Below, one piece after another: positions 22,014-33,375 of a DNA stretch of 64,000 bases (positions are counted from its first letter, which is position 1; each line of letters begins with the position of its first letter). Location of the stretch: the NCBI GenBank assembly GCA_036346355.1, contig CM070579.1:4650001-4714000 (forward strand), written 5' to 3'. This DNA comes from Rhipidocladum racemiflorum (Eukaryota; Streptophyta; Magnoliopsida; Poales; Poaceae). The position numbers were made by a program, and so were the translations under genes. Below the pieces are notes generated by a model that was not told the origin of the DNA, searched no databases, and was given only the letters and a program-made list of their open reading frames with translations.

Positions 22014-22446
22014 TGGAAGAAAATAAAGGTGTTCGAGTTTTACATGTATTTTTCGCTATTTTTTCGGTTTGTTGCTGGTAAGAAATGCCGGGGTCATGGT
22101 TCTTGGAGTGCCGTAGGGACCAGCAGGCCAGTGATCGACATGTTCGGCGTTTTAGAAAAAGTAGGAAAAACAGGTTTTAGCGCGAGCGTTAGTTCCCCCG
22201 GGCAACCGTACACCATCCTGTTCTGTCTCTTTTTTCCTTAGCGAGATACCACTTCGCAACCGTAGCCGCTGGGGCGTAGGCCGTGGTGTTCGGGTCGGAA
22301 AAAAAAAGAAGACCGAACGATCGGGTGAATGACGGTTGAGCAGGATGTCGACCGAGTGGAAAAAATGCTACGCGCCACGCCCCGGTAAAAAAAAGGTGAA
22401 CATGGTAATGAGCGAGGTAGAAAAAAGGGCTAAGGGTAGAATCGTC

Positions 22447-23720
22447 TTAGCTTTTCAATGTTCCAGCGTTTGACAAGATGTTGCCATCGGGATCCTTGAG
22501 CGGTAAGTGCCAGGTCGAAGGACCTCTACTACGATGAAAGGGCCCTCCCAAGGAGGAGAGCTTGTTCTTGCCTTTGTTGGTGGACTGGCGCAGAACAGTG
22601 TCGCTTTGTGTTGAACGCCGCCCTCTAACCTTGCGGTCGTGGTAGCGTCGCGATGTCTGCGGGTATTTGGGTGAAGCGAGCAGCGGCGACATCTCGCGCT
22701 TCATCGAGCCGGTCGGCGGCGTCTTCTTTGGGACTCGAGCCCCGGGTCGTTGAAGGCCTGAACCTTGGGGCGCCGTAGTCAAGTCGGTTGGTAAGATGGC
22801 TTCGCTCGAATGCCAGGAAGAACGGCGTGAACCCGTCGGCCAGGTCGGGTGGTCCGTAAGCTCCAAATGCACGGGAGGTACCTCGGCTGCCCAACGTCCA
22901 GCGTACTTCTTGATCGATCGAAGATTCGCGGCTTGAGCCCTTGGAGGATCATGCCGTTCGCGGCGTTCGACTTGGCCGTTGCTCGTGGGTGGGCGGCGGC
23001 CGCCCAATCCACGTGGATCTTTGAAGGCATCGCGAGCTCGAGAAACTCCTTTCCGTGAACTGCGTTCCGTTGTCGGTGATGATGGAGTTCGGGACTCCAA
23101 ACCGGTGAAGCGATATTGCGGATGAAGTCCGGCGCACGTCTTGAAGTGATTGTTGTGATCGGCTTGGCTTCTATCCACTTGGTGAACGTGTCTATCGCAA
23201 CCAACAGGTGGGTGAAGCCCCTGGGCGCTTTCTTGAAGGGCCCGACCAGATCGAGTCCCCAAACGGCGAAGGGCCATGTGATAGGGATCGTTTGGAGGGC
23301 TTCTTGGCCGGGAGGTGAGTTTGCGAAGCGAAGAATTGGCACCCTTCGCGCGTCCGGATGATTTGCTCGGAGTCGGCCACGGCGGTCGGCCAAGAGAAAC
23401 CCTGTTGGAAGGCTTTCCCAGGCCAGGCCGTGACGGCGTGGTGTCCGCAAACCCCGCCGTGGATGTCGTGAGTAGCTCTCTTCCTTGGTCGGTGGGACAC
23501 ACTTACGGAGGATCCGGAGGGGCTCCTTCTGTAGAGGTCGTTGCCGATCAATCTGAAGGATTTTGCCCGACGAGCGAGGCGGCGGGCCTCGATCGGGTCG
23601 TCGGGAGAGGAACCGTCGGTCGGCCCGATCGACGAAGGGATTCCTCCAATCGGTGCTGGTCATCGGGGCGTTGCAACCCGGCTCGACCAGCTCAGCCTTT
23701 GTCGGTCGCTTGGCGATCGT
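22447..23720 (-). pseudogene. pol: Integrase of the full Tat element, frameshifted
   Basis: Pieces of all three integrase parts are readable on the minus strand. There is a zinc-binding part with HDIHGGVCGHHAV and a CQFFA segment (about 23320-23500), the catalytic core with WGLDLVGPF (about 23260) and ITDNGTQFTERSF (about 23060), and a C-terminal DPDGNILSNA segment ending at the stop near 22447. The enzyme inserts element DNA into the host. Several frameshifts prevent a full-length product. Confidence 0.9.
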
Positions 23721-24220
23721 CCGGCGATCGGTCGGATGGATGCTTGGTGTAGGTCGAGGGCGAAAATTCCGGCGGGACCGGCCCTCTGCCGGAGGCGAGG
23801 CCACCAGTGATCGGCCTCTCCGTTGTTCCGTCTGTAGCTATGATGGAGCTCAAATCCTTTGAACTTTTGCTCGGTTGCGTACCTCTCGGCGATGGTGCCA
23901 TCCGATCGTCGCGAGGTTGCGGCCTTCATTACTTGATCGACGACCAGTTTTGAGTCGCCATGCACGCATAACCGCATGAGCTCCGAGGTCGGCGGCGATG
24001 CGGAGACCCGATAACGAGGGCCTCATACTCGGCGGCGTTGTTGGTTGCGTCGAAAAATGGCCGGATAACGTCTGAAGCTTGTTCCGTGTGGTGAAAGAAT
24101 GGCGACCCGGCCCGGCTCCGTTTTTGGTGAAGGACCCGTCGAAGTACATCGCCCGATGCTCGGGGTCTTCGGCGGAGGTGGGGCCTGGGCTTCGGTCCAC
24201 TCGGCACGAAGTCGGCTAGG
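23720..24220 (-). pseudogene. pol: Ribonuclease H of the full Tat element, frameshifted
   Basis: The minus strand gives MYFDGSFTKNGAGPG, then a NAAEYEALV segment and CVHGDSKLVVDQVMKA, the successive catalytic-site strands of retroelement RNase H. They are spread over three frames. The domain lies between reverse transcriptase and integrase. Confidence 0.88.
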
Positions 24221-24789
24221 ACTTGAGATTTTATGGCGGTCAGGGACATAGGATACGTCATGCCCGTTGAGCTCGAGTGCCCACTTGGCAATTCTTCGAG
24301 GCGTCGCGGTTGTGGATGACCTCGCCGAGTGGTAGGGAAGTTACCACGGAAGCGTGGTCTTTGGTTGAAGTAGTGTACCCGACTTCCTTTTCGTGATCGA
24401 AGCTGCGTAGAGCATCTTACGAATCTGCGGGTACCGTGCCTTGGACTCGGAGAGTACTTCGCTAATGAAGTAGACCGGCGGCTGGATCTTAAGGACCGCC
24501 CGCTATTACGCTTTCGCTCAGCGACAAGTGCCCGTCTTGACGACCTGGGTCGTGGCGGCAATGTAGAAATGTGAGAGGCTCTTACGGCGCAGGCGACCAA
24601 AGACCGGAGGGGTGGTCGGGAAAACCTTTAAGCGCGTCGAAGGCGTCCTGAGCCTCCTTCGTCCGGTGAAGTGGTCGGATTTCCTCGGGAGTTTGTATAG
24701 GGGGCAAGCGCGTTCGCGGCGGGGCGTGAAGCGACTCGAGGCCGCTAGGCACCCGTCGACCTTTGGGCCCCTTTGAGGTTGCTGATCGG

Positions 24790-25440
24790 CCCCATCCTTA
24801 AGATCGCGGAGATCTTGTCTCGGTAACCGATGCGGCGCTCGGAGATGATGAAGCCGAGTAGCTTCCCCTTGGGTACCCCGAAAACGCATTTCTCGGGGTT
24901 GAGCTTGATCTTGGAACCGTCGAAGGTTCGCGAAGGTCTCCTCGGATCGGCGATGATGTCGCTGGTCTTCTGGTCTTGACAACGAGGTCGTCGACGTACG
25001 CCTCGACAGTGCGGCCGATCTGGTCGGAAAGGCAGGTCTGCATACCTCTATGGTATGTAGCTCCCGCGTTCTTCAGGCCAAACGGCATTGTCACGCAGCG
25101 TAACGAACCGTCTGAGTGATGAAGGAAGTCGCGAGCTGGTCGTCTTCTTTCATCAGCGATCTGGTGGTACCCTGAGTAGGCATCCGAGAAAGCGACAGGG
25201 ATTCGCACCTGCGGTGGAGTCTACCATTTGGTCGATGCGGGGCGAGAGGGAATGGATCTTCGGACACGCCTTGTTGAGGCTTGTGTAGTCGACACACATT
25301 CTCCATTTCCCAGTCTTCTTTTACAAGCACGAGGGTTTGCTAGCCACTCGGGGTGGCGAACTTCTTTGATGAACCTGCGGCCAAGAGCTTGGCTATTTCC
25401 TCTCCTATGGCCACGCGCTTTCCTTCGTCGAAGCGGCGCA
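24790..25440 (-). pseudogene. pol: Reverse transcriptase of the full Tat element, frameshifted
   Basis: The same domain as 834-1508 but broken. PFGLKNAGATYHR and EAYVDDLVVKTR are visible on the minus strand, with FIKEVRHPEWLAN further upstream (about 25370). One- and two-base losses, many near CAG/CTG, break the frame. Confidence 0.9.
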
Positions 25441-25839
25441 GACGCTAGGCGGCCCAGCCTAGACCAGGCCGGATGTTCAGGAGTGCTCGGCGACTTCCCT
25501 CGGGATCCCGGCATGTCGGAGGGCTTCCATGCGAAGGCGTCGGTTGGCGCGGAGGAAGTCGGCGAGCGCTTTCCTATTTGGCAGAAGCGTGGTCCGATCC
25601 GAGCGGTTTTAGTCGGGTCCTCTGGTCGACCTCGATCGTCTTCGTGTCCTCGGCGGACTTGAAGGAGCCGGTCCGAACTTGCTAGAGTCGGAGCGGACTC
25701 GGAGGTCTTGCTTTCGAGGCCGGCGAGCTCGGTGGATGCGGCGACCGCCGAGGCCAACTTCGCAACTGTCTTTCTCGCAGGTAGGCGAGCTGGAAAGACG
25801 CAATTCTGATGATCACCCCATGCGGCCGGGCATCTTGAC

Positions 25840-26130
25840 TCAGGTAGGTGTAGTTGGGGATCGCCATGAACCAGCGTAGCATGGTCTCCCAGGATGGCGT
25901 GGTAGGGCCGGGAAAATCCACGACCTCGAAGGTGAGGGTCTCGGTCGCGGAAGTTAGCAGGGCTCCGAGCGTGGCGGGCAGTCGACCTGCCCGGCGGGTG
26001 GGCCTGGCGGCGAGGAACGACGCCAGTGAAAGGGTGCTCGCTTGGTCGAAGGCTCGGCGGGGATCCCCATGGCGTCGAGGTCTCAACGTAAAGGATGTTG
26101 AGGCTGCTGCCGCCGATCCATGAGCACCTT
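25840..26130 (-). pseudogene. Aspartic protease region of the full Tat element
   Basis: Minus-strand fragments TLTFEVVDFPGP and MAIPNYTYLSQ follow a disrupted DGGSSLNIL-like active-site region near 26090-26125. Order and content equal those of the first element at 1880-2240. Confidence 0.7.
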
Positions 26131-26149
26131 AGTCAGCGCTTTGTTCCCA

Positions 26150-28220
26150 CGATGGGGTCAATGACGGCGGGTACCTCCTGGTTGCGGGGCGTGGTCGGGG
26201 TGGTCGGCCCGGTCAAAGGTGATCGGGGACTCCGACCACCGAAGGTATTTAAATGCGGTTTGGGCTTGCGCGAACACCTCTCGGCGAGCGAGCTTGAGCT
26301 GCCTCCGGTCGGCGTAGCTATCTGGTCCGCCGAAGATCATGAGGCAACCGTCGGTCTCGGGAAGCCGACGTCTGCCTCTCGATCTCGGTGGTCGGCGCCG
26401 AGTCTTGCCTCTTTCCTTTGCCCGTGGCGTCGTGGGGGTTCGGAAAGAAGCGCTTCAGGACTTCGCGATCCGATACTTGTGCTCGACGGTATCCGTGGTT
26501 CGGACACGTACTCTCCATCGGCTTCGAAGTGGTCGGGGGTTGCCGGCCTTGCGGCTTTCCCGGCGGTCGGTGGCGCAACCAGGCGGTCCTCGCGGACCTG
26601 TTTGCCGTGGCGCTTTCGCTTGTCGGGCGGTCGGAGGAGGCTGGGCTCGGTGCGATCCTCGCCCGACTTCCCTTTGTCGAAGATGACATCTACGGCCTCC
26701 TCGCGGCGTGGTTGAGTGGCAATGTCCAGGAGTTCTTTGGTGGTCCTGGGCCGCACACCAGTTTATGGACCAGGGTCTTGGAAGTGGTGCCGTAGATGAA
26801 TGCCCCCACGACATCGGCGTCGCGGATGTCGAGGAGCTCGTTACCTTCTTTGGGAAAAGCGTCGGATGTAGTCCGGAGGTTTTCCACAGGCTCTTGCTTG
26901 CAGCTTTTCAGTCGAGGAATTCCCTGGTCGCTTGTAGGTGCCCTGGAAGTTGCCAGCGAAGTGGTGCTTGAGGTCGGCCCGATTCGGATGATGTTGGCGG
27001 GCAGATATTCGAGCCATGCCGGTGAGTCCGCCAAGTAGATGGGGAGGTATTGGATGACAAAAGGTCGTCCGTCGCTCCCCGCGCGACATGCGAGCCGGTA
27101 ATCTTCCGACCACACTGCGGGGTTTGTAGCCCTGCGTGCCAGCTATGTTGGCCGGCGCCGGAATCTGGCGAGGAACCGCGCTGCGAATTCCACGACGAAA
27201 CGCCCGTGGCCCGAGGCCATCGGGGCTCGGGCTGCAGTCACGCCATGAGCCATTGTCGGCGACGTCTGGCCGGGTCGGGTCGTTCCTCGTTCTTCGCGTT
27301 TGGAGGGTGGTGCGGCGTCGCGTTCGTCCCCCAAGCGTTGGCGCACCGGTGCGCGAAGCCTGAGGTTGTCACGGAAGGCGGCGCTGCCCTTGTTCGCTCG
27401 GCGGCCTCGGTGGCGTTGCGGCGCGAGCCATCCGAAGAGGCGTCCGAGCGCTGCGATCCGTGGCCATACAGCGTCTTTGCGGCCGCTCGCTCCACCAGGC
27501 CGGAGGTTACGGTGGGTAGCCTTGGCCGCGGGATCGTGCAGCTCGGGAATGCCGCGGGCGGCATTCTTCTTCTTGGCGATGTTTTGCCAGCGTGGGGAAA
27601 AAGCGATGAATCGTCCGTCCCCTAGCCGGTGGTGGTGGACTGGCGTCTTGTGGCCTTGTAGCGCCTTGCCCGGCCTTGCAGTGGAGGCGGCGAGCGACCT
27701 TGCTCAGGTCGGCCTGGAGCTTGTCGAGCTTCGGCCTTTTTGAGCCTCGGCTCGTCGCGTCGCCGCCGAAGGTCGGCGCTTGGCGAGCACGGTGATCCTC
27801 CTCGGTGTGTTGGCGGAGAGTCTTGGCGTGGCCGAGGTAGCGGCGCTGCCCGTGGTGTCGGGTCGCGATAGCGTGGTGCATTCTTATCTCTTCCTCCGCT
27901 AGAGCCGTGGTCGGAGGAGTTGTCCGAGTGGTGGTCGTCGGTGCGTGGCGACCATTGCCACGCAGCGCGAGGTCGCGGCGGGTGCGACCGCCATCGCTCG
28001 ATGCCTCCGCGCATCGCTTGGGGTGATGGGGCCTCTGGCGTGCCGGCGTCGGGGTCCGCGGGGACCTCGGCCGGAGGTCTCTGAAAGCGCCGGTGAGGGC
28101 GTCGGGGTCCTCGGTGGACACTTGGCGCCGAGTATGGCGGGGGCGATCACTATCTGTCCCGCCGTGGTGGTAACCGAAGTCGAGGAGCCGAAGCGGATCG
28201 GCGCTTCTCGGCATGGCGAT
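26150..28220 (-). pseudogene. gag: gag of the full Tat element, frameshifted
   Basis: The core is readable at 26690-27115 (EDYRLACRAG, FVIQYLPIYLAD, DIRDADVVGAFIYGTT, LVHKLV). The arginine-rich N-terminal part extends to a start near 28216 (MPRSADPLRLL). The C-terminal part, with a DVIFDKGKS motif and basic low-complexity sequence, lies at about 26300-26690. Confidence 0.85.
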
Positions 28221-28289
28221 GTCGGAGAAAGAAAGGGAACCGTCGAGGAAGCTAAAGCGGGAAAATGGCGGCAACGTCGTGCACAGGCC

Positions 28290-28304
28290 CCTACAGCGCC
28301 AGCT
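28290..28304 (-). promoter_or_regulatory. Primer-binding site of the full Tat element (degenerate)
   Basis: CCCCTACAGCGCCAGCT on the plus strand just inside the 5' LTR. It corresponds to the TGGCGCGCC-type site of the first element with two bases missing. Confidence 0.5.
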
Positions 28305-28862
28305 AGCCGGTGTTTGAGCACCGCCAATGAATTTGTATAGAGTAAGAGGGGGTGCACGCTCCTCTCCTCGGCAACTTACTTGGGTGAGCACAAGATGTAT
28401 ACTGGTTCGGGCTGAACGTCCCTACTCCAGTTCGTGTGGGTTTGATTGTATTGATTCCTTGGTTGTCCGTCGTCTTACACGCTCGCTCCCTCCCCCTTTA
28501 TATAGGCGAGGAGGGAGGTTACACTGTTGCTTGAAAAAGAAAAAAAGGCTGTGCTCTTAGTCGCGCAAGTGGCGGGCGATGGGAGGCCGCCGCGGCTCCT
28601 TGCCGCCGTTGGTCGGGCGTAGTTCTTCTTGTCGCTCGTAGTAAATGCGAGAGTTGGGGACTTGTGCGCTGCGTCATCATTACGGCCAGCATTTAATGCG
28701 ATCGATCACGCCAATAAAGGCCGCCGCTTCTTCAGGGATTTCACGACTTGGTCATGGCTACGGCTTTTCCTCGCCAGCCGTGGCCTTGGGCCCCGACCGG
28801 CCTGGTTCGGCCCACGCGCCCTTTCGGGCCGCTGGGGGTACCCATGGCCTGGGTACTCGTCA
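28305..28862 (-). repeat. 5' LTR of the full Tat element
   Basis: Aligns with 18860-19424 and ends GGTACTCGTCA. It contains the conserved TATATAGG at about 28500. AGGGT (28863-28867) follows. Confidence 0.92.
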
Positions 28863-29377
28863 AGGGTATTAGTTTTAGCGGAGGTTGAAATAATCCTGTT
28901 TCCAATGCCTTGAGAAAGAGGGGAGAGTTTGCAGTGTTAGTGTTACAGATTTACAAAGCTGCATTCTGACAACTAAGCATTAAGAAACGTCTAGCCATCA
29001 TAACAAGCAATAGACAAATAACAATTCTTAGAAACCAAAAAGGCAAGAGCCTCTCTTGTGTAATATGGCTATGCCCGGCACTAATATTGCTATCTTTTCT
29101 TGTCTGTTCTCCCGCCCACAGGCTCCTTTGTAACTAAGATTTGTAGTCCCATCATTTGTGATACTTAGTCCCATCATTTGTGATACTTTATGTCCATGTT
29201 AATAACATTTAATTTCCCCATGCAAACAACAATTTGATATATTTTTTTAACAAAGATTGCTTTGCTTCCTGAATAGTTCTCAGATACAAATCCAACTTGT
29301 ATGCATATCCACATTTCCCGTAGAATTGTGCTTCCATTCTTAGTTCATGGTACATTATGTCATTATGGATGTTCTAA

Positions 29378-29940
29378 GAGCATCTCCAGCAGAGCCCCTA
29401 AACCAGCCCCTAAACTTTAAAATAGGGGGTGTAGTAAAAAAAAACAGATCCAGCAGGGCCCCAACTCAAGCCCCTAAAATTAGGAGGTCCCTAAATTTGC
29501 CTCCTCAGCCCCAATTCCCAGGGGGCCCCAACTCCAGCCCCTAAAATTATGAGACCCTTAAATTTGCCTTCTCAGTCCCAATTCCCAAGGACACAAGTAC
29601 AACCCCTATTATTGAAGGTAGGAAAATACATGAGAGGCTTCGAAAATTTTATCATGTTTTGAAAATTTTAAATTTAAATTTGAAATATCATGTTTTTAAA
29701 TTGTAAATGTTAATATGCTTATGTTTTATGTATTACAAATATTTTTGATTGAATTTTAGTGGTGTCAAATGAAGATTATACATAAGCGGATATGTTAAAA
29801 TAGGAGAAAAAGTAAAATAGGGGCTACGATTTAGGGGCTGTTGCTGGACTTGTACTCTGAAAACAGGGCCCCAAAAAATAGAGTGAGTCCCTAAATCTAA
29901 AATAGGGACCCTGTTTTAGGGGCTCTTGCTGGAGATGCTC
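29378..29940 (+). mobile_element. PIF/Harbinger-type MITE (563 bp), copy B
   Basis: Same ends, length and TAA duplications (29375-29377 and 29941-29943) as the copy A element. It was inherited by duplication. Confidence 0.95.
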
Positions 29941-29979
29941 TAACCTTAAGGATCAAACTATGATTTTTTCTGATCTAAG

Positions 29980-30224
29980 GGCCATCTGGCAATTAAAATA
30001 ATGCTCCTACCTGAGAATGATCCAAATGCAACCCATATTATGATTGCCACTGGCACAGGTGTTGCTCCCTTCCGTGCGTACCTATGTCGTATATTCATGG
30101 AAGATGTCCCGAATTACAGATTTGGTGGTCTGGCATGGCTCTTCCTTGGTGTCGCTAATTCTAACAGTATTCTCTATGATGAAGAGTTCACAAGCTATCT
30201 TAAGCAGTATCCTGACAATTTCAG
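29980..30224 (+). pseudogene. FNR NADP-binding exon (copy B)
   Basis: Same content as 6083-6327, including the 4-bp insertion that breaks the frame before IMLLPE and the donor CAG|GTTACT. Its upstream exon is at 18570-18720, across the Tat element. Confidence 0.93.
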
Positions 30225-30717
30225 GTTACTAGACCTCATCCATATTAACAGATTGTTTCAATTATTATTGCTATACTTGTCTAAAACAACACTTTTGTTA
30301 TTTACTTAGATGCTTTTGTCTACTTCAGTCATCGTAGAACATTATTGACATTTGAGAGTGAAGCATCTAGACTCCCAATTTTATTTGGTTTTGGTAATTA
30401 ATGACAATCCTGCTAAAAGACTAACAATTTATCTTGGATTTGTGAGAAACTGAGAATAGGTTGGTCTCTATTGCGGCATAAATCTTGAGAGCTAAAGGGC
30501 TCAAGAAAGAAAGACCAAGAGCTTCAAATCAATGTATAATTGTAGTTAGGACTTTTATGTAATTTTACCGATTTCGGAGTTAGGAGAAAAAGATCGGTTT
30601 GCTAGAATAGTTGTCGTACTATTAAGGGGGAGTGATGCCTAGCAGTTTGAATTGATCAAGGTTAATTGGTTCAAAATCTTTTCAAAATCATTCCTAGTTG
30701 CATTTGAAATTGGCATT

Positions 30718-31440
30718 TCAAAGTAGTTTTGTATCTACAACCAAACCAGTAGTACCGCATCCAGGAAAACCTCTTTCCTCACCGATTGCAAGTAATCTAG
30801 TAGTATCATTCTCATTTGAAGATCTCAAATACTCTTCTCCAAAGAGGATAATAATAGCCCATACAAACCTTTTCAGACAATCTATGATAGTACTTTCTGC
30901 AATCTGTAGACAATCATCAATAGCATTTGTTGGTACTCCATAAGCTATCATACAAAATGTTGCAGTTATCTTTTGTAAATAAGATAACTCGAAAATTCCA
31001 GCACAATTCCTCTTTTGAATAAAATAATTATCATGAGTTTCTATAGCACGCAATATGTGAAGAAATAGAGAACGACTCATTCTAGACCTGGGCTGAAAAG
31101 AAGAATGAGCCATAGACAAGATGATCAACCACAAATACAAAGAAATAAAATATTTCTCATTGTAAACCTACGACGAAAGAAGGTTGGACCGTAGATCGGA
31201 GAATCAGCAAAATAGCCTCATTATAGCCTAGCATGTCCTTCCTCTCTATTCCGATCTACATATTGATGGTTAAAAATAGAACCCCCATGGCGTTAAGCAT
31301 TCACACACTCATCTTGCTCCTGTGCTAGGTATGCTACTTTAAGAAAAGATTCATCATTGTCATTTGATGATGAGTTTTCTGAGAGAAAATACTGGACTAA
31401 ATTGCAATAACTCATTGAGATATGCTAAATAGTGAACGTT
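30718..31440 (-). pseudogene. PIF/Harbinger transposase N-terminal fragment, copy B
   Basis: The minus strand encodes a 140-residue frame (30718-31140) with SRMSRSLFLHIL, ETHDNYF, a LQKITATFCMIAYG segment, AESTIIDCLKRFVWAI and EYLR...LLAIGEERGFPG, the N-terminal half of PIF/Harbinger (ALP1-like) transposases. Further upstream on the minus strand (to about 31440) are degraded pieces with HGGS and VDRNREEGHARL, also typical. Coding similarity ends right after RGFPG, just before the first catalytic aspartate (SIDC motif) would occur, so the DDE nuclease is missing. A terminal-repeat-like CTGTTGGAGATGGTC plus TAA lies at 31605-31622. It is nested in the inverted-repeat element. Confidence 0.88.
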
Positions 31441-32769
31441 CAGAAATGCATAAGGCCTGGAAATGCAAATGGCTATTTATATATAGCCCAAAAATATAGC
31501 CGTTACAATAGCCGTTAGAATAAATTTTAAATTTTATTTATAGAAAAGGAATCTTTTTAGGAAATTTTGTATATGGGGATATAGGGATCCAAATTTAGGG
31601 AATACTGTTGGAGATGGTCTAATATAAGTTGCATATATCTTAAAACAAATAAAGGTGTAACTAATCACTATCTACTCTTCGTTTATGCTTTAATATTTGT
31701 ACAAATTTTAAAAATAAAAGCGTAGAAGCACCTCTCTAAGTTTAAAGTAAGTTCTTATCATTTTCAAAAGCTTTGTCGCCAAATAAACTAATGACAGGCC
31801 TTAGCCTTATCGGCCAATTTATTTGGCGACAGAAGCCTTAGCCTTATCGGCCAAATGAATCTGTGACTAAATAATAATTCAGCAAATTTAATCAGTGACA
31901 GAATAGAACATATATTACCATTTTCATTTGGCAACCGTAGATCTGGCGACATATGTATATTCTTGTAATTTTTTTTGCCGCCGCCTAAGCGCCTTGTTGC
32001 ACCGCCCCATCTTGTAGGATCAAAGATAACCAACTAAAGGAGATGAATAGGATGTATTTAAAAATCTCAGCTCTCATTACAGTAATTAAACAAGCCATGC
32101 TAGAATCGAGAATTTTATCAATTAAAACCTAAATCGTCTAGGTTTTACTAAGTGCACCAAAAAATTAAATCTAAGCAAATTGACAATTCCAGATACAAGA
32201 ACAATTGATAAGTGAACTAGGAATGCAAGTTGCTCGAATAAATACAAGAGACCAAACCAAAAGGAGATGAACACAAAGTTTTTATCCTGTGGTCTCAGAG
32301 TCTTATCAGTCTCCCTTATTCCACGTTGAGGTAGCTTGATCAACTCAAGCCGGCCCCTTGCGCAAATAAGCCTCCCTCTATCACTATTGGTAACTCTTCC
32401 CCAACCTGGGTAGGTGAGCTCCAGTTTTCACAAACCACCAGGCCTTCTCACAACCTTTTTGAGGAGATCACCAGTTCTCCCGCCTTCAAGCCGTCTAAGA
32501 GGCGGCAACATCAAAGATAATAGGGTGATGACGTTTATTTGAGGTTGATTCAAGTGTCTAAATGGCTCAAACTTGAAATGCACATTTGAATGCTCCTAAC
32601 TCTCTCAAAAAGTAAATTTAATGCACAAAGGAAGAAAGATGACTTGCTAGAGCTCACAAGTTATTCAATGAGTGTTTAAGAATATCCTTTGATGTAGGTA
32701 TGACGGTATTTATAGCTCCCATCCACAATTTCAACTATTGGAATCAAAATTCATAAAAAAAAATTAGGC

Positions 32770-33375
32770 ATCCCGGTACTACCGACATGCAAAATCCGGT
32801 ATAACCAAACCCTATCCAACGGTTGAAATATCGAATTAAATGCGGTGGTAAAAACCGTTAAATGAGGTCCGGTACTACCGACACACAAAGTGTGGTAGTA
32901 TCGACTTTTGAATCGAGATTGGCTCAAAAAAATATCCTTCTATAAAATAAGTACCTACATCTATTTTGCAGTACTACTGAGTTCCAGTAGTACCAACATT
33001 TTCACAACGGTAGTACCGACCTTCAAAATACAGAGAGGTTACTCAAAAACACTCTTTTTATGTAATAAGTACCGGAGCTATGCCACGGTACTGTCGAGCT
33101 CCAGCCTCCAGCAGTACCGGATTTTACACGTCGATAGCTCCGGCTACAAAGAAACTCACAGAAATGTGCTTCTGTTGAATAACTACCGGGCAACAACTCG
33201 GTACTACGACACCTACGGTAGTACCGATCTTAACACTTTGGTAGTTTCGGTCCAGAGAATTTAAGAAAGACATGCAGCAACAATTCTCTGGAAAAAGGCT
33301 ACCATTATGTAAATTGCGGTACTAGCGCCCATGTGGTAGTACCAACCCTAACATGATGGTAGTACTGATTTCTCT
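32770..33375. repeat. GGTAGTACCG motif cluster, copy B
   Basis: Motifs in both orientations, including CGGTACTACCGAC and AACGGTAGTACCGACC. Confidence 0.78.

Larger units (their letters stand above)
18860..28862 (-). mobile_element. Complete Ty3/gypsy Tat-type LTR retrotransposon, 10,003 bp
   Basis: Read on the minus strand: 5' LTR 28305-28862, primer site, gag, protease, reverse transcriptase, RNase H, integrase, a 3-kb non-pol tail, 3' LTR 18860-19424. Ends TG...CA are flanked by AGGGT. Integrase after RNase H places it in Ty3/gypsy. The long tail with an antisense frame and the gag/pol motifs point to the Tat lineage (Grande/RIRE2-like). It lies in an intron of the dead FNR copy, antisense to it. 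Nearly every domain is split by small indels that often differ from those of the copy at 1-4965. Confidence 0.96.

Noticed and set aside
1..28862. Two independent Tat insertions
   Set aside because: Both elements share the same right flank and target base, so a single insertion copied with the tandem unit is simpler.
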